A stretch of 64,000 bases of DNA from Epichloe hybrida (lineage: Eukaryota; Ascomycota; Sordariomycetes; Hypocreales; Clavicipitaceae). Of the stretch, positions 11,184-21,838 are shown piece after piece. The notes under the pieces were generated by a model. The model saw only the letters and a program-made list of their open reading frames with translations. It ran no database searches and was not told the origin of the DNA. Position 1 is the stretch's first letter. Each line of letters opens with the position of its first letter. The stretch spans positions 124,001 through 188,000 of the forward strand of contig JAFEKR010000029.1 in the NCBI GenBank assembly GCA_019022495.1, read 5' to 3'. The translations under genes were made by a program, and so were the position numbers.

Positions 11184-13646
11184 TCATCTCCTCCTCACAC
11201 CACCCGCGGCCCCGGCGTCTCCCCTCTCGGCAAGACTGACCACTTCCTGGATACCAGCCGCCTCCTGCTCCTCTTCCAACGCTGTGACCTCCTCCCTGCT
11301 ATCCCACCACTTCTCCTCGCTGAGCTCAAAGGCCTTGGCTTTGATCTCTTTGACGGCCAGCGTCTCGGGCTGGATGTTCTTCCAGCGGAGACTGGTCATG
11401 AGGATCTCTTGCCATTCAGTTGATGTGCGGACGAAGAACTCACGACGCGATTCGAATGGCTGTGTCGGCTTGTTAGTGGGCTCTGAGAGGAGACGAGATT
11501 TGTGGGTGGGTGTGGCATCTGCGTTTTGGGACACGGGGGAGGGGACAAAGGAATGCAAGCCGCTCAGTGACGCAAGGAGACAGAAAAAGAAAGAAAGAGG
11601 AAAACAGACGTACCCTTGGGTGCGGAAGACCATCATCAACAGACGTGGCTGTCGTTACGGTGTCATCATCTTCAATCGATGTGGACGATGCTTCCGACGA
11701 GGCTTCCGATGATTCCTCCTGCCGCTGCTTCTTGCGCTTGCTTGGCGTCTGGAGCTGTTCAGCCCCGTCCTCCTGGTCTTCATCCTCTTCATCCTCTTGG
11801 TAGTCCCCCTCCTCATCGTCATCGTCGTCATCGTCCTCTTCTTCATCCTCGGACTCCTGGTCACCAGTTAGTAGGTCACGATGTGGGCTGGGACACACAA
11901 AAAAGAGCCAACAAAAACTTACAATCCAATCCTCCACTGGCCGGTTGAATATCTCCTTACACCCGTTCAACTTGTCCAGATCAATGGCGTACAGATCATC
12001 AAATGTGAATTCCCTGTCTCCCTTCTCAAAGGTTCCTCCGTAGATGTAGAGAACGTCGTCCTGAACTGCCAATTGAGCGTTGAACCGGACGTGAGGAGGT
12101 TCCATGTTTACGGGCATATCTCGGGTTGGCTTGCCATCATCTTCTTCCGGCTCTTGTGCCTTCTTCTCAATCTTCATTCCATCGGCGTCATCCAGGGACG
12201 CACCTGTCTCCAGGGCGGCCAGCTGTCGGAGAAGCTCGTCTTCATTCGCCTGTGCTCGAGCACGGCGCCCAAGACGTTGTTGATCAGGGGTCGCTTTCTT
12301 CTGCTGACGCGGTTTTCGCAGACCCAGGGGCATGAATCTATTGCGTTCAATGTTCCAGGCGAAAAGCTGGTTGAAGAACTCGCTGTCCATGCCTTCCTCG
12401 TCCTGTTCAACGTCATGCACACCGCCAAAAAGGATGCCCCGGCCCTTGTGCCAGGTCATGGTTGCGCCCGCACGAGAGGGGTTGGGCGCGTTGGCAGGCT
12501 TCTTGCGCCTCTCCCACCGGACTGTCGGGGTCGTGTTGGGCCCAGCATCAGCGGCTGGTAGAGCCATTCTCAAGAAAAAGCAGTCATCGTGGACTTTGGG
12601 CATCAGGACGTTCTTTTGTCCCTGGCCGGCGGACCCCTTTGCTGCCTTCTTCTTCAGGGCAACAGTGGCCTTTACTCTGGAGTAGCCTCCGTAGAGTACG
12701 GCGCCTTGATCACAAGGCAGTAGCGTGAAAGAGGACCGGGCATCTGGCTTGAGCTGGGCCTGCGGCAAGGTCGGGCAGTGCCATGCAAAGTTGACAGTGT
12801 CAAAAATCCACAAGTCAGCCAAGTACTTGGTCTGGTTTGACGTGTCTTGGAATCCACCAAACAAGATGATGTACTGCTTCCAGTATGTCATGCGGTGACC
12901 ACTCCTCGCCGGGGGACTCTTATCCTTGCCCTTGGCTTCAATCTTGGTCCATTCTCTCGTCGCGGGCTCAAGTCGCCAGAAATCCGAGTAATGATGAAAA
13001 GTGCCCTGTTTCGGGGAGGAGAATTCGCCGCCAAAGAGATACAGGTAGTTCGGGTTCGAGGCACGGGTCCAGGCGTGTCCAGATCGAGGCAAAGGAGCAT
13101 TGGGGGACGTGACGCAGCGCCACTCGTCACGACTAATGTTGTAGATGTGCAAGTCATTGTAGAAATGCGCCAGGGAGCCGTTGAAGTATTCTCCACCGAA
13201 CAAGAGCAGATTGTTGGTGTCTGTGGGCGAAGCCATCAAGGTGGAAGCAGCTCTAGGCCTCGGTGGAACGTCACAGACAGTTTCTGTAACCTTGAGGAAC
13301 TGCTCCTGCTGCCGGCGGTACTCCTCGAGAACCTCGTCCAGGTCAACATCCTCGGCATCACTGCCTTCGACCCGGGCAGCCTTGTTCTTGGCCTTTTTCT
13401 CCCCCTTGCTTGCTTGCTTGCTTGCCTTTTCGGCCTATCTTCCCAAGTCAGTGGGACAGTCGTTGCGACTTGGAGATGCGAGCTTCTGTGATGCAAAATG
13501 ACTCGAAATCACTCGAAGTGGCATAAGAGTGAGGGGGGCATCTATTGGCAAGGACTTGCAAGCATGGAAGCTGGGACAAGGTGAGGATTAGCAGATACCT
13601 TTTTGGCCTTTTTGGCCTCGGAGCTCTTCTTCTTGTCTTTTGCCAT
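11184..13646 (-). CDS. Kelch-repeat protein, KEL3/KLHDC4-like, 692 aa
   Basis: Four minus-strand exons: 13646-13599, 13434-11923, 11856-11614 and 11459-11184, all phase 0 (donors GTATCT, GTAAGT, GTACGT). The Lys-rich N-terminus MAKDKKKSSEAKKAKK is followed by a coiled stretch with VLEEYRRQQEQF. At least five kelch blades follow, seen as LLLFGGEYFNGS, YLYLFGGEF, IILFGGFQD, AVLYGGYS, GILFGGVHD and LYIYGGTF. A long acidic run (EDEEEDDDDDDDEEGDYQ) precedes a C-terminal domain starting PFESRREFFVRTSTEWQE, which I associate with the DUF4110 region of this family. The architecture matches yeast Kel3 (about 650 aa), a cytoplasmic protein of poorly defined role. The exon-1 splice is the least certain part. 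Confidence 0.88.
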
Positions 13647-14197
13647 AGCCTTGATCGTGGTGGGATCGACAGTAGGTGCCACCCTGCAGCCCTTGCAGCA
13701 TGATTTTATGATTTTATGATTTTATGATTTTTCAAAACCATTATTTCAACGCTTGTCCAAGACTGCTCTGCTATTCCATTTTAAGCCTATAGCGGGTCGC
13801 CTGTATGTAATTGCACTCAATGAATGCGATTCATGCATGCTCCATGTGGGGTTACAGGAATAAATCTCGGCTCTAAAAGTGTTCCAGGCATGTGGTTGGC
13901 ATATGGCTGGCATGCTAGATTATACCATTATACCATTACATTATACCATTATTACATACATAGGGCATATACTGGCTACCTCATTAGCATTCAGGGTTCC
14001 CCCCTGGATACGGGACGACCTTATTTGGAGCCGAGATCTCCTGTGTGCTGGCTCCATGTCACGAGAATCCCGAGCTGAACAAAGGTGTTTGGGCCGATGA
14101 CCACGAGATCCGTCGATGGGGCTGCACTGCCGGTATCAATGATGCCCGCATGGAGATCGAAACGTTCTAGAGTCTTGTTCGGGGGGGGGTTTTTTTT

Positions 14198-14238
<41 letters not shown>

Positions 14239-14401
14239 TTGACCACCCGAACTACATATTCGAGCTCACCAGACCCTTCCAAGGGTGGTACATGAAATGA
14301 GCCTGCCGCCATCGCAATCTTGACTTGTTGGTCTCGCTTCCTACCGCAGCAGTGACGGCTTTTCAGATACAGGCATTACTGATAATTATTATTGCTCGTC
14401 C
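13647..14401. other. Divergent intergenic region, kelch gene and amidase
   Basis: Holds tandem GATTTTAT units (about 13703-13730), short ATTATACC-type repeats (about 13920-13955) and the G9-T11-(GA)17 array at 14181-14235. No gene was seen. Confidence 0.6.
14181..14235. repeat. Compound array G9-T11-(GA)17
   Basis: A run of nine G, eleven T and about seventeen GA dinucleotides in direct succession, about 170 bp upstream of the amidase ATG. Such polypurine/polypyrimidine tracts can be promoter elements or simply mutable microsatellites. Confidence 0.95.
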
Positions 14402-16072
14402 ATGATGATTATCTCGACCGCTCTCAAATTCGCCTTGGCAGTGGCATGCTCATTGTTGGCCCTTGGCATCGAAGCTGCTGGTCCCCTCAATCCCAACAAC
14501 TTACCATCTCTTCTAAATGCTACGCTGGATGAACTCCGTTATGGACTCGACTTCGGCCTATTCACCAGCGTGGACTTGACAAGAGTCTACATCGAGCGGA
14601 TCAAAGAGGTGACCAACGACTTGAGGCCCGTCACTGAGATAAATCCCGATGCCTTGTCCATTGCCGCCAAGATGGACGCTGAGCGTGAGGAGAAGAAAAT
14701 AGTGGGAGGCCTGCACGGCATCCCGGTGCTAATCGAGGACAACATGGCAACTCTTGACAAAATGAACACGACAGTGGGGTCCTATGCACTCGTTGGCGCC
14801 GTGCCCAAGGAAGAAAGTACCGTTGTTGCCAAACTGCGCAAGGCGGGTGCCATTATCCTTGGAAAGACTAACATGTCGGAGTGGGCAGGCATGAGGAGCT
14901 TCAACACGTCCAACGGCTGGTCGGCGTATGGTGGCCAGACCAAAGGTGCGTACTTTCCTGGGCAGGATCCCTGGGGATCTTCCTCCGGAAGTGCCGTGGC
15001 CTCGTCCATTGGATTGGCATGGGCCTCCCTTGGCACCGAAACCGATGGATCGCTTTCGTCGACAGCCAACGCCAACAACGTCGTTGCCATCAAGCCAACT
15101 GTTGGTCTCACCTCCCGATACATGGTCATTCCTGTCTCCGAGCGTCAGGATAGCGTGGGACCCATGGCCAGAACCGTCAAGGACGCTGCCTATTTGCTGG
15201 CAGCCATTGCGGGACGGGACGCAAAGGATACAAGGGAAAGGTCTACCTCCGACTTTCCTTTCGAGGACAGCAAGCTCCCAGATTATGTTGCTGCTTGCAA
15301 GAAAGATGGTCTGCATGGCAAGAGGATCGGCGTTCTTCGGCATCCGTTCGGGACGTCGGCTCAGAGTCCCGCAGAAAACGAACCCATGTATCGGGAATTT
15401 CTTGGCGCATTGGAGACATTCGCGTCTGCTGGCGCAGTCATCGTCCGGGACATCGACATGCCCGGTGAAGCCTTGCTGAACCACGGCACCGCATATCCGA
15501 TAAGCTTGAACGCTGACTTGAGGGGGAATTTAGGCAGGTACTATTTGGAATTGTTACAAACCAACCCTGCCAACGTGAAGAGTCTAGAAGATGTAGTGCG
15601 GTTCACACACTCTCATCCAAAGGAGGAATATCCTACAAGAGACACCAGATTATGGGACGACGCTCTGGCATTCGTCGACAACTCCACCGAGATTTTGCGC
15701 TCCCATCTCCGTCTGTTGTATTATGGTGGCCACGGCGGAGTCATCGGCGCCCTGCATAATTTCACCCTTGACGCCATCGCTGTACCTACAGCCATGATGC
15801 CTCGCACCCCGGCCGTAATCGGCAGCCCATTCATCTCGGTTCCCCTGGGCAAGATGCCTCACGACACGCCAGTGAAACCGGACGCGTCTGGCGTCCTGAA
15901 TGCAACTGCGCCCAACGCTCCCTTTGGCCTTAGCTTCCTCGGCCGAGTTTGGGGCGAGGAGACGTTGATCGAGATTGCCTATGCGTTCGAGCAAAGGACC
16001 ATGGCTCGCCAAGAGATCCATCCGTACATAGAGCCTCGGACAGAGTTGAGGGATGTTATCGGCAAGGCATAA
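14402..16072 (+). CDS. Secreted amidase-signature protein, catalytic Lys replaced, 556 aa
   Basis: Intronless. The first 25 or so residues form a signal peptide (hydrophobic core ALKFALAVACSLLALG, cleavage near IEA-AGP). The amidase-signature fold is clear: LHGIPVLIEDN (108-114), WGSSSGSAVASS with the cis-Ser (193-195), and GTETDGSL with the nucleophile Ser217. At residue 112 the family's catalytic Lys (usual form HGIPVLIKDN) is Glu, encoded GAG. Otherwise the enzyme looks complete, and its length is normal for the secreted fungal branch. The change may abolish hydrolysis, or the protein may have a binding role. An AATAAA lies at 16155-16160, after the stop. Substrate unknown. Confidence 0.85.
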   Translation: MMIISTALKFALAVACSLLALGIEAAGPLNPNNLPSLLNATLDELRYGLDFGLFTSVDLTRVYIERIKEVTNDLRPVTEINPDALSIAAKMDAEREEKKIVGGLHGIPVLIEDNMATLDKMNTTVGSYALVGAVPKEESTVVAKLRKAGAIILGKTNMSEWAGMRSFNTSNGWSAYGGQTKGAYFPGQDPWGSSSGSAVASSIGLAWASLGTETDGSLSSTANANNVVAIKPTVGLTSRYMVIPVSERQDSVGPMARTVKDAAYLLAAIAGRDAKDTRERSTSDFPFEDSKLPDYVAACKKDGLHGKRIGVLRHPFGTSAQSPAENEPMYREFLGALETFASAGAVIVRDIDMPGEALLNHGTAYPISLNADLRGNLGRYYLELLQTNPANVKSLEDVVRFTHSHPKEEYPTRDTRLWDDALAFVDNSTEILRSHLRLLYYGGHGGVIGALHNFTLDAIAVPTAMMPRTPAVIGSPFISVPLGKMPHDTPVKPDASGVLNATAPNAPFGLSFLGRVWGEETLIEIAYAFEQRTMARQEIHPYIEPRTELRDVIGKA

Positions 16073-16182
16073 TTTGGTTGTTGGCTTCTCAATTCGGCCT
16101 TTTTGTAAAATAGGTTGTAAGATAGGTCTAGACGACTTGTAAAACCATGCCATGAATAAAGATTAAAGCTGCAGTCATACTT

Positions 16183-16218
16183 CATTGTCACCGGCCGTAC
16201 CCAGGGCCGGTGACAATG
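16183..16218. repeat. Perfect 14-bp inverted repeat with 8-nt loop
   Basis: CATTGTCACCGGCC (16183-16196) pairs exactly with GGCCGGTGACAATG (16205-16218). It sits between the convergent 3' ends of the amidase and TGS1, just after the amidase AATAAA. In RNA either strand would form a GC-rich hairpin. Confidence 0.95.
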
Positions 16219-16446
16219 TAGACCTTTCTGGGGAGTCAACGCTCTGCCAATAGTCATTGATGAAGAACAGAACGAGACCATATATACACAAAACAATAAG
16301 AAAGCTTTCTGCTACTTTCTGTGGGATATTGATTGTAAAATATAGAAAAAAGCTCGCTTTCCAACGCCCCCCCTCCACTTCATGTGGAACTAAGACGACA
16401 CATTGATATTACCTGCTGTTTCCGTCAACGTCTCCATCCAACCACA

Positions 16447-17375
16447 TCATAACTCTGGACAAGACCCCGGGATATACGCAGCCATAGCCTTACTTGCCCC
16501 TTCCATACAGTACTGCACAACGTCGATCTTCCTGTCATCACCCGGCGCCAGCTTCGCGATATGCCGAACATCACTTGTCCTCGGTAAGAACAAGACGTGG
16601 TCCATTTTCCGGTAGGCCGCATGCAGCTTTTCCAAATTATACGGCTGCATATTGCTCAGGTCAAACACCTCGTCGGTGCGGTATCCCGGCCCTCCCCACG
16701 GCGGGCTTGCGAACAATACCGTCTTGGACATGTCGATTCGCAAGTCGGGATGGAGCTCCTCTGGCCGGTTGTGTAACAGCTCTAGGTAGTCGAAGCTATC
16801 TGCGTGAACCCAGGTGATCAAAGAGGGGTCCACCCCGTACACCTCTGCGTTGTTTTGTGCGCAGGCCAATGTTGACGGGTCGCGCTCAATGGCGATGATG
16901 CGTTTCCAGCGTTGGCTGAGGGCGAAGGCGACGGTGTTGCCTCCTGCGCCGGCGAAGACATCAACGACGGTGTCCTTTGAGGAGTCAATGGTGCTCATCT
17001 CACGGGCAATCTGGCTGGACATGTAGTCAGCACGGTAGAGGCGGTAGAGTGATTCCTGAGCGCAGGGGGATTTGAAAAGAACATACCTTGCGACTGGTTC
17101 GGGAGTGACGCCGAACCACGCATCGTCGGTCATGTACACGCCCTCATCGTACCATGAGAATATGGAGTATCTCTGGGAAAAGTATCTATCGAGACGGTCA
17201 GACCAAGATCCGCATGCAGTTGCTGGCTGGGCAGAGCTCACTTCTGGATATCCCACGGGACTTGGTGTTTGCCCTCGTAGTGTTTGCATTCGTCTGTAAG
17301 CGGAAACTTGTTTGCTGGCTCTAGGACATAACTGGTTGAAATGGCGGGAACATGCGGCTCATGAACGCTCCCCAT
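16447..17375 (-). CDS. TGS1: Trimethylguanosine synthase (cap hypermethylase), 266 aa
   Basis: Exons 17375-17242, 17185-17087 and 17014-16447 join in frame. An in-frame TAA lies just upstream of the chosen ATG. The front part carries KHYEGKHQVPWDIQKYFSQRYSIFSWYDEG, a hallmark of the family. SAM-binding motif I is VVDVFAGAGGN (94-104), and the catalytic motif is SPPWGG (181-186), whose Trp stacks on the m7G cap. The enzyme converts m7G caps of snRNA, snoRNA and telomerase RNA to 2,2,7-trimethylguanosine in the nucleus or nucleolus. Size fits a compact fungal Tgs1. It is transcribed divergently from the GRASP gene. Confidence 0.93.
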
Positions 17376-17743
17376 GCTTCTGGCCTGGATCTGGATTCTT
17401 GAAAGTTATGCCATTTCTCACACTGACATTGACTTTTTGGCTGAAGCGGTAAGTTCTCCATAACAATACTACTTTTGATTACCTAAGACACTCCCCACCC
17501 CAACGGATCCCCCGCGCTAGTTAAGCGCACTTGCCGTGGGGCTGGGCTGGACTGGGCTTGGACTGGACAGCTTGCGACAGCTTCAACACGACGGACGCAC
17601 TGCACTGTGTTCTCTCGCCCGCCAACGGGACCCGACCGCGCACGCAGATTTCCCTGCCCTTGAAGCCAAAGAGAATTCGCAATTCCAACTGAGCTCACCG
17701 GAACCCTACCTACTCGGATGACGTGACTGGAAGCGCGGCAGCC
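17376..17743. promoter_or_regulatory. Shared divergent promoter region, TGS1 and GRASP
   Basis: 368 bp separate the two ATGs. It includes GGACTG repeats (about 17537-17570) and no recognisable ORF. Co-regulation is possible but only inferred from spacing. Confidence 0.5.
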
Positions 17744-18959
17744 ATGTTCAACGCGCTCAACCGCTTCATGTCCCGTCTGGACGGCGACCAGCCCCAGCGA
17801 CGAAACGAGCAGGGTTCGTATGGCTTCCAAGTCCTGCGGAACACGAACCTCGAGCTGGCGGTTGAGCCGTGGTTCGACTTCATCGTCGGTATCAACGGGC
17901 GCCCAATCGTACGATTACTCTCCCACTCCCCTTTCGCAAGAGCTTACTTCTTCTTCTTCTTCTTCTTCTTTCAAGTCTAATGTCGATGCCCATGCTCGGC
18001 GGACCGCCTTTCATCTAGGAAGATGCCAATCCCTCACTCTTTGCCCAAGAGGTTCGCAACTGTGCCGGCGGCACTGTATCCCTCGGTCTCTGGAACGCAA
18101 AGGTATGCGCACCCCCGCAACATCACCCGACCACAAGTTGAACCGAACAGCTCTGCCTCCAGGTCCCGACGAAAGCTGACGACACGGTAACCTACAGGGC
18201 CAACGGACGAGAGAACTGCACGCTTCGGTGCCCCCGGACACGGCCTCCCTCGGCCTCACCCTCCAGTATTCCCCGATTGCGCTCGCTGCAAATATCTGGC
18301 ACGTTCTAGACGTTGCCGCCAAGTCTCCGGCCGATCAAGGCGGCCTCCTGCCATACAGCGACTACATCCTAGGTAGCCCCGAGGGCTCACTGCAAGGCGA
18401 GGGCGCGTTGGGTGAACTGGTCGAGGACCACATCGGTCGCCCGTTGCGGCTGTACGTGTACAACAACGAGTACAACGTGACGAGGGAGGTGACGATACAC
18501 CCCAGTCGAGGCTGGGGCGGCGAGGGAGCCTTGGGATGCGTTTTGGGCTACGGCGCGCTGCACCGCTTGCCCGCCCCGTTGAGCGAGCCCGTCAATGGCC
18601 CCGGCGAGACCATGTTTGACGGAGTAGGGAAGGAGAAGATGGAGCAAGCTGCATCCGTGCCTGCAGATGCTTCAGCAGCTTCTGCGCCAGCCACGGCGGG
18701 TGACTATCTGGTACCGGCGCAGATGGTCCCCTCTGATTCGAAAACCCCTCCGCCGGCCCGATCTGCTGCCGCCAAGAAGAGGGACAGGCAGCACGGCGGG
18801 AAGAGCGACTTCATGGATGACTACTTCAAAGAGCAAGAGAAGAAGAGCAGGGATGCGGACAATGCCCCTTCAAGCAAGGCATCTGGGATACCGCCACCAC
18901 CAAAGGCCGGAGGGCCTCCCAAAGCTGGGTCGAGTCCGGAGAACAAGGAGGGCGAGTGA
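17744..18959 (+). CDS. GRH1: GRASP55/65-family Golgi protein (Grh1-like), 336 aa
   Basis: Exons 17744-17908, 18019-18102 and 18198-18959, all phase 0. Intron 1 holds a (TTC)n tract. Two PDZ-like GRASP domains are visible. The first has YGFQVLRNTNLELAVEPWFDFIVGINGRPI, then LFAQEVRNCAGGTVSLGLWNAKGQRTREL. The second has NIWHVLDVAAKSPADQGGLLPYSDYILG and RPLRLYVYNNEYNVTREVTI, then WGGEGALGCVLGYG. The C-terminal third is Pro/Ala/Lys-rich and disordered. Members tether early Golgi membranes and act in unconventional secretion. The N-terminus is MFN, so it lacks the N-myristoylation Gly of animal GRASPs; yeast Grh1 uses an acetylated N-terminal helix instead. Confidence 0.93.
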
Positions 18960-19223
18960 GTGCCGGGCCACATTTATGAATTTTAACATGCTACACGATT
19001 TGAACTCCAGTTTGGGCCCATTGACTTTTTTTGTTTGTTTGTAAAATTGGATTGGGGTCTGCCGTTGCCAGATCACTTCCTGTGCCAACTGTATCATGAA
19101 CCTTGCTGATTCCGTAAGATACATACGTGCCATCTTTTTTTTTTTTTTTTCTATTCTGTAATATTCCCACTCCCAGTGAAGCCCCAGTTTCCTTCCTAAC
19201 TGCTTTGGGCCCGTCACCACCAC

Positions 19224-19953
19224 TCAGTTGATGAAGTTGACGCAGAAGAAATGTAGAATGAGGCTGCACACGACAAAATCGGCAAAGGCTCTGCAACACG
19301 TGTCCCATTAGTAAAGTGTCCTTCTGAAATGTACAAGAAACAGACACCAGATAGTTTTCTTGAGAAAGCAAAAAAGCAATAGAAAACACTACCTTTCGGG
19401 CGAAACGGCAGGGAAGTCGCTCTTATTCGCAGCAGTAGTCTGTATCCGCAGCGACACTAGAACCACATGTTAACCAAGAAGCTCCACCACCACTGTCGGA
19501 AACCCAAATCAAGGGTGTCAACGAACCCGTCAGGACGAATTGGCCGACCGTAGCGCAGAATCCGGAAAGAAAAGCATTGAATGGCTAGAAAAGAAAGACA
19601 CCGCTGTTAGTTCGAGCGTGTCACCGGTGGTGTATATCTATGCTTGGCGCAGAAGTACAAGGGGAAAAAAAACGACGTACATAGTTGCCAGCTAGGACGC
19701 AATACAAGAATTGCAATCCGCCTACCACGACGAGGAAGAAGAGGAAGACGTCGATTAGCTTGGTCCGCTGGGGAGTCTCCTTTGTGTAGTGCTGGTGAAT
19801 GTTCAGGAGGACCTCATCCCAGTTTGCGCGGCTTCCCTTGGAGGTCGTCGACGTCTTGGCTGGTTTTGGGGGCGCAGGAGGAGCGGCCTCCTGAGCTACG
19901 AGGGCGGGAGTCGGCGTTGCAGCGCGGTCGCGGGCATTCTTCTTGGGAGCCAT
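19224..19953 (-). CDS. OST2: Oligosaccharyltransferase subunit OST2 (DAD1 homologue), 153 aa
   Basis: Four small exons: 19953-19681, 19584-19527, 19456-19393 and 19290-19224 (462 nt, in frame). After a Pro/Ala-rich N-terminus come NWDEVLLNIHQHYTKETPQRTKLIDVFLFFLVVVGGLQFLYCVLAG, then PFNAFLSGFCATVGQFVLTVSLRIQT and ERAFADFVVCSLILHFFCVNFIN at the C-terminus. These are the three membrane helices and the conserved tail of DAD1/Ost2. The protein is part of the ER complex that transfers the lipid-linked glycan to Asn. It is divergent from the TMEM14 gene and convergent with GRASP. Confidence 0.95.
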
Positions 19954-20382
19954 GGCTGGAGGATGACACCGGGTATCAATGGTTGTCGGTCGGTGTGGGA
20001 TGGAAGGCGGCGAGGATGGCGTTGAGAGGGACCTTTTGGCGGGTTGTCGTATCCAGTGGGCGGGAATAATAGTTTTGGGAGGCTTTTTTTGCAGATTGGA
20101 CACGACAGCTCCAAGGAGTGGAGTTAACTCTGATTGGCTCGCGCAGCTTGGGAGGTGCGATTTGCTTGGTTGGCGGTCGACCCCACCGATGTATGTCATC
20201 AAGCAGCTTGATGAGCTTGTCCGAGGCCGAAGTGGTTCGGGAGTATGTAGAACGTTTCCTTTCGTAATCAAGACATTCTCGTTCGTCACAACCTCGAATC
20301 GTCCATTTGGCCCAAGATCGACCGTGCTCCACAGCTATAGATCAAGTTGTAGCCTCGAAAGCTCGAAACATCTTCACCAGCA
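19954..20382. promoter_or_regulatory. Shared divergent promoter region, OST2 and TMEM14-like gene
   Basis: 429 bp between the two start codons with no supported ORF. Control of both genes from it is inferred from the head-to-head layout. Confidence 0.5.
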
Positions 20383-20851
20383 ATGGTGCGTACACAGTTC
20401 CTTGCTTGCCGCAGCGTCGGGATTTGCTTCCCCCGGGCGAAACTGACAAGCACGTCATCATCTAGCCTCGACTCGATACCTCCTCGTACGCGCTCGCCGC
20501 GCTCACCGCCGGCGGCGGCATCATGGGCTACGCAAAGACGGGATCGATGCCCTCCATCATTGCCGGGACTGCCGTCGGCGTTCTCTGTAAGTCGTCCCGC
20601 CTTTTTCGCATCTGGACCTTGACAGGAATCCCGGACTGACTTGAAACAAAACGATAGATGGACTTGGCGGCTACCGTATCCAGAACCGTCAGCCCTACGG
20701 TGTTGAACTGAGTCTGTTGGCCTCAGTTGTCCTCGGAGGATCGGCGATCCCCCGAGCCATCCGCTTGAGAAAGCCTGTCCCCGTTCTTCTCAGTGTCTTG
20801 TCCGCCTTTGGCCTGTTCACCTTTGGCAAGGCCTACCGGCAGAAGTTGTAA
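20383..20851 (+). CDS. TMEM14-family small membrane protein, 105 aa
   Basis: Proposed exons are 20383-20385 (the ATG alone), 20466-20586 and 20658-20851; donors GTGCGT and GTAAGT, acceptors CTAG and ATAG. The protein reads PRLDTSSYALAALTAGGGIM, then GYAKTGSMPSIIAG, YGLGGYRIQ and VVLGGSAIPRAIRLRKPVPVLLS, with Gly-rich helices ending FGKAYRQKL. This is the full TMEM14 domain with four helices. Human members sit in the inner mitochondrial membrane and have been linked to porphyrin transport. Exons 2-3 are firm; the single-codon first exon is the simplest way to supply an ATG in phase, and another start remains possible. Confidence 0.85.
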
Positions 20852-21178
20852 TTCGCCAGAAATGGAAAAGGGGGGAAAGACTACTTTGCATATAGCAAGG
20901 GAGATGTGAATTTTGGAATGAAAGATTTTTTTTTTTGAATGCCATGATCGCATTACATGTGATATTGTAACAAATATGCCCTCATCCTGGTCCTCTGTAT
21001 ATAGGCCCCATGCTCGATGTTGCAGCTTGCGCCAACTATCAATTGCCTCTTCTCGAGCACGGTGGTTATGCAACGACAACTCGCGTTGACTGGATCGGCC
21101 GCAAACGGGGAATATGTCAAACTACCGCAGTTGCCAAAAGACCTTGTATGTGAAAAGACGCAACGTCTTATTGCAAAT
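20852..21178. other. Convergent intergenic region
   Basis: 327 bp between the TMEM14-like gene and CMC2, AT-rich with a T run (about 20927-20937). Nothing else recognisable. Confidence 0.6.
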
Positions 21179-21522
21179 TCACAAACCCAACGCCTTCTGC
21201 TCCTCCTTGATCTTATCGCGCTTCGCCCTCGCCGCCTGACGATTCTCCGCTTGCAACTTGCTTCGCTCGACTCGTAGACACTTGTTGACCTGCTCCTTGA
21301 TGTCGTTGCAGCCTCCTGTTGCCTTGTGCATGAAACCCCTGTTGTGGCAGGCCTCGAGGGCGGCGATGATTTCCTCGCACGCTGTTGGTCGGGGTGTTTG
21401 TTCTAGGTCAGCTTGCGCGATGATTCTGTTTCGCCTGCGGGCACACACACGCGCGCATGGTTGGATTTCCAACGAATGAATTACACACCTAGCGCATTCT
21501 TGGTATGCAAATGAGGGTGCAT
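21179..21522 (-). CDS. CMC2: Twin CX9C mitochondrial protein, CMC2-like, 78 aa
   Basis: Exons 21522-21489 and 21381-21179; donor GTGTGT, acceptor CAG, giving [20 protein letters not shown] and onward. Two CX9C pairs are exact: [11 protein letters not shown] and [11 protein letters not shown]. They form the disulfide-bonded helical hairpin imported into the intermembrane space by Mia40. [15 protein letters not shown] between the helices, and the charged tail, match yeast Cmc2, needed for cytochrome c oxidase assembly. The extra codons of the unspliced ORF are intron, since the spliced product restores the MHPHLH start of the family. Confidence 0.92.
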
Positions 21523-21838
21523 CGTGGTGTTTGGACCGGGCTGGCGGGATCTTAGACTACAAGACCATTCTTGTCGATTCCTTGTGCACAGTAGGTCTGG
21601 TCTGTCCCCGTGGCGAGGCTGGCGACTGGAAGAAGATGGGGAAAATGGAGATTCTTTTTTGGAGGGTCCTGAGGTTGGACCGGGTCTAGGGTGGGCTGGG
21701 CTGGGCTCTTCCCAGGTTATCGAAACCTCACAACCCGCATCTCGTCACAGCACCGCCCTTGCATGTCAAGGCTCATTCACCCAGGACGTCAGAGACCGAT
21801 TAGTGCCGCCCAGGGACTATCATCATCTTGGAGCGAAA
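21523..21838. promoter_or_regulatory. Shared divergent promoter region, CMC2 and prefoldin 2
   Basis: 316 bp between the ATGs, with GGGCTGGGCTGGGCT-type repeats (about 21690-21705). No ORF is supported. Confidence 0.5.

Noticed and set aside
11881..12561. 226-codon plus-strand ORF
   Set aside because: Antisense to the kelch protein's main exon.
16447..17289. Unspliced 280-codon reading of TGS1
   Set aside because: It reads through two introns; splicing restores the family blocks KHQVPWDIQKYFSQRYS and VASQIARE.
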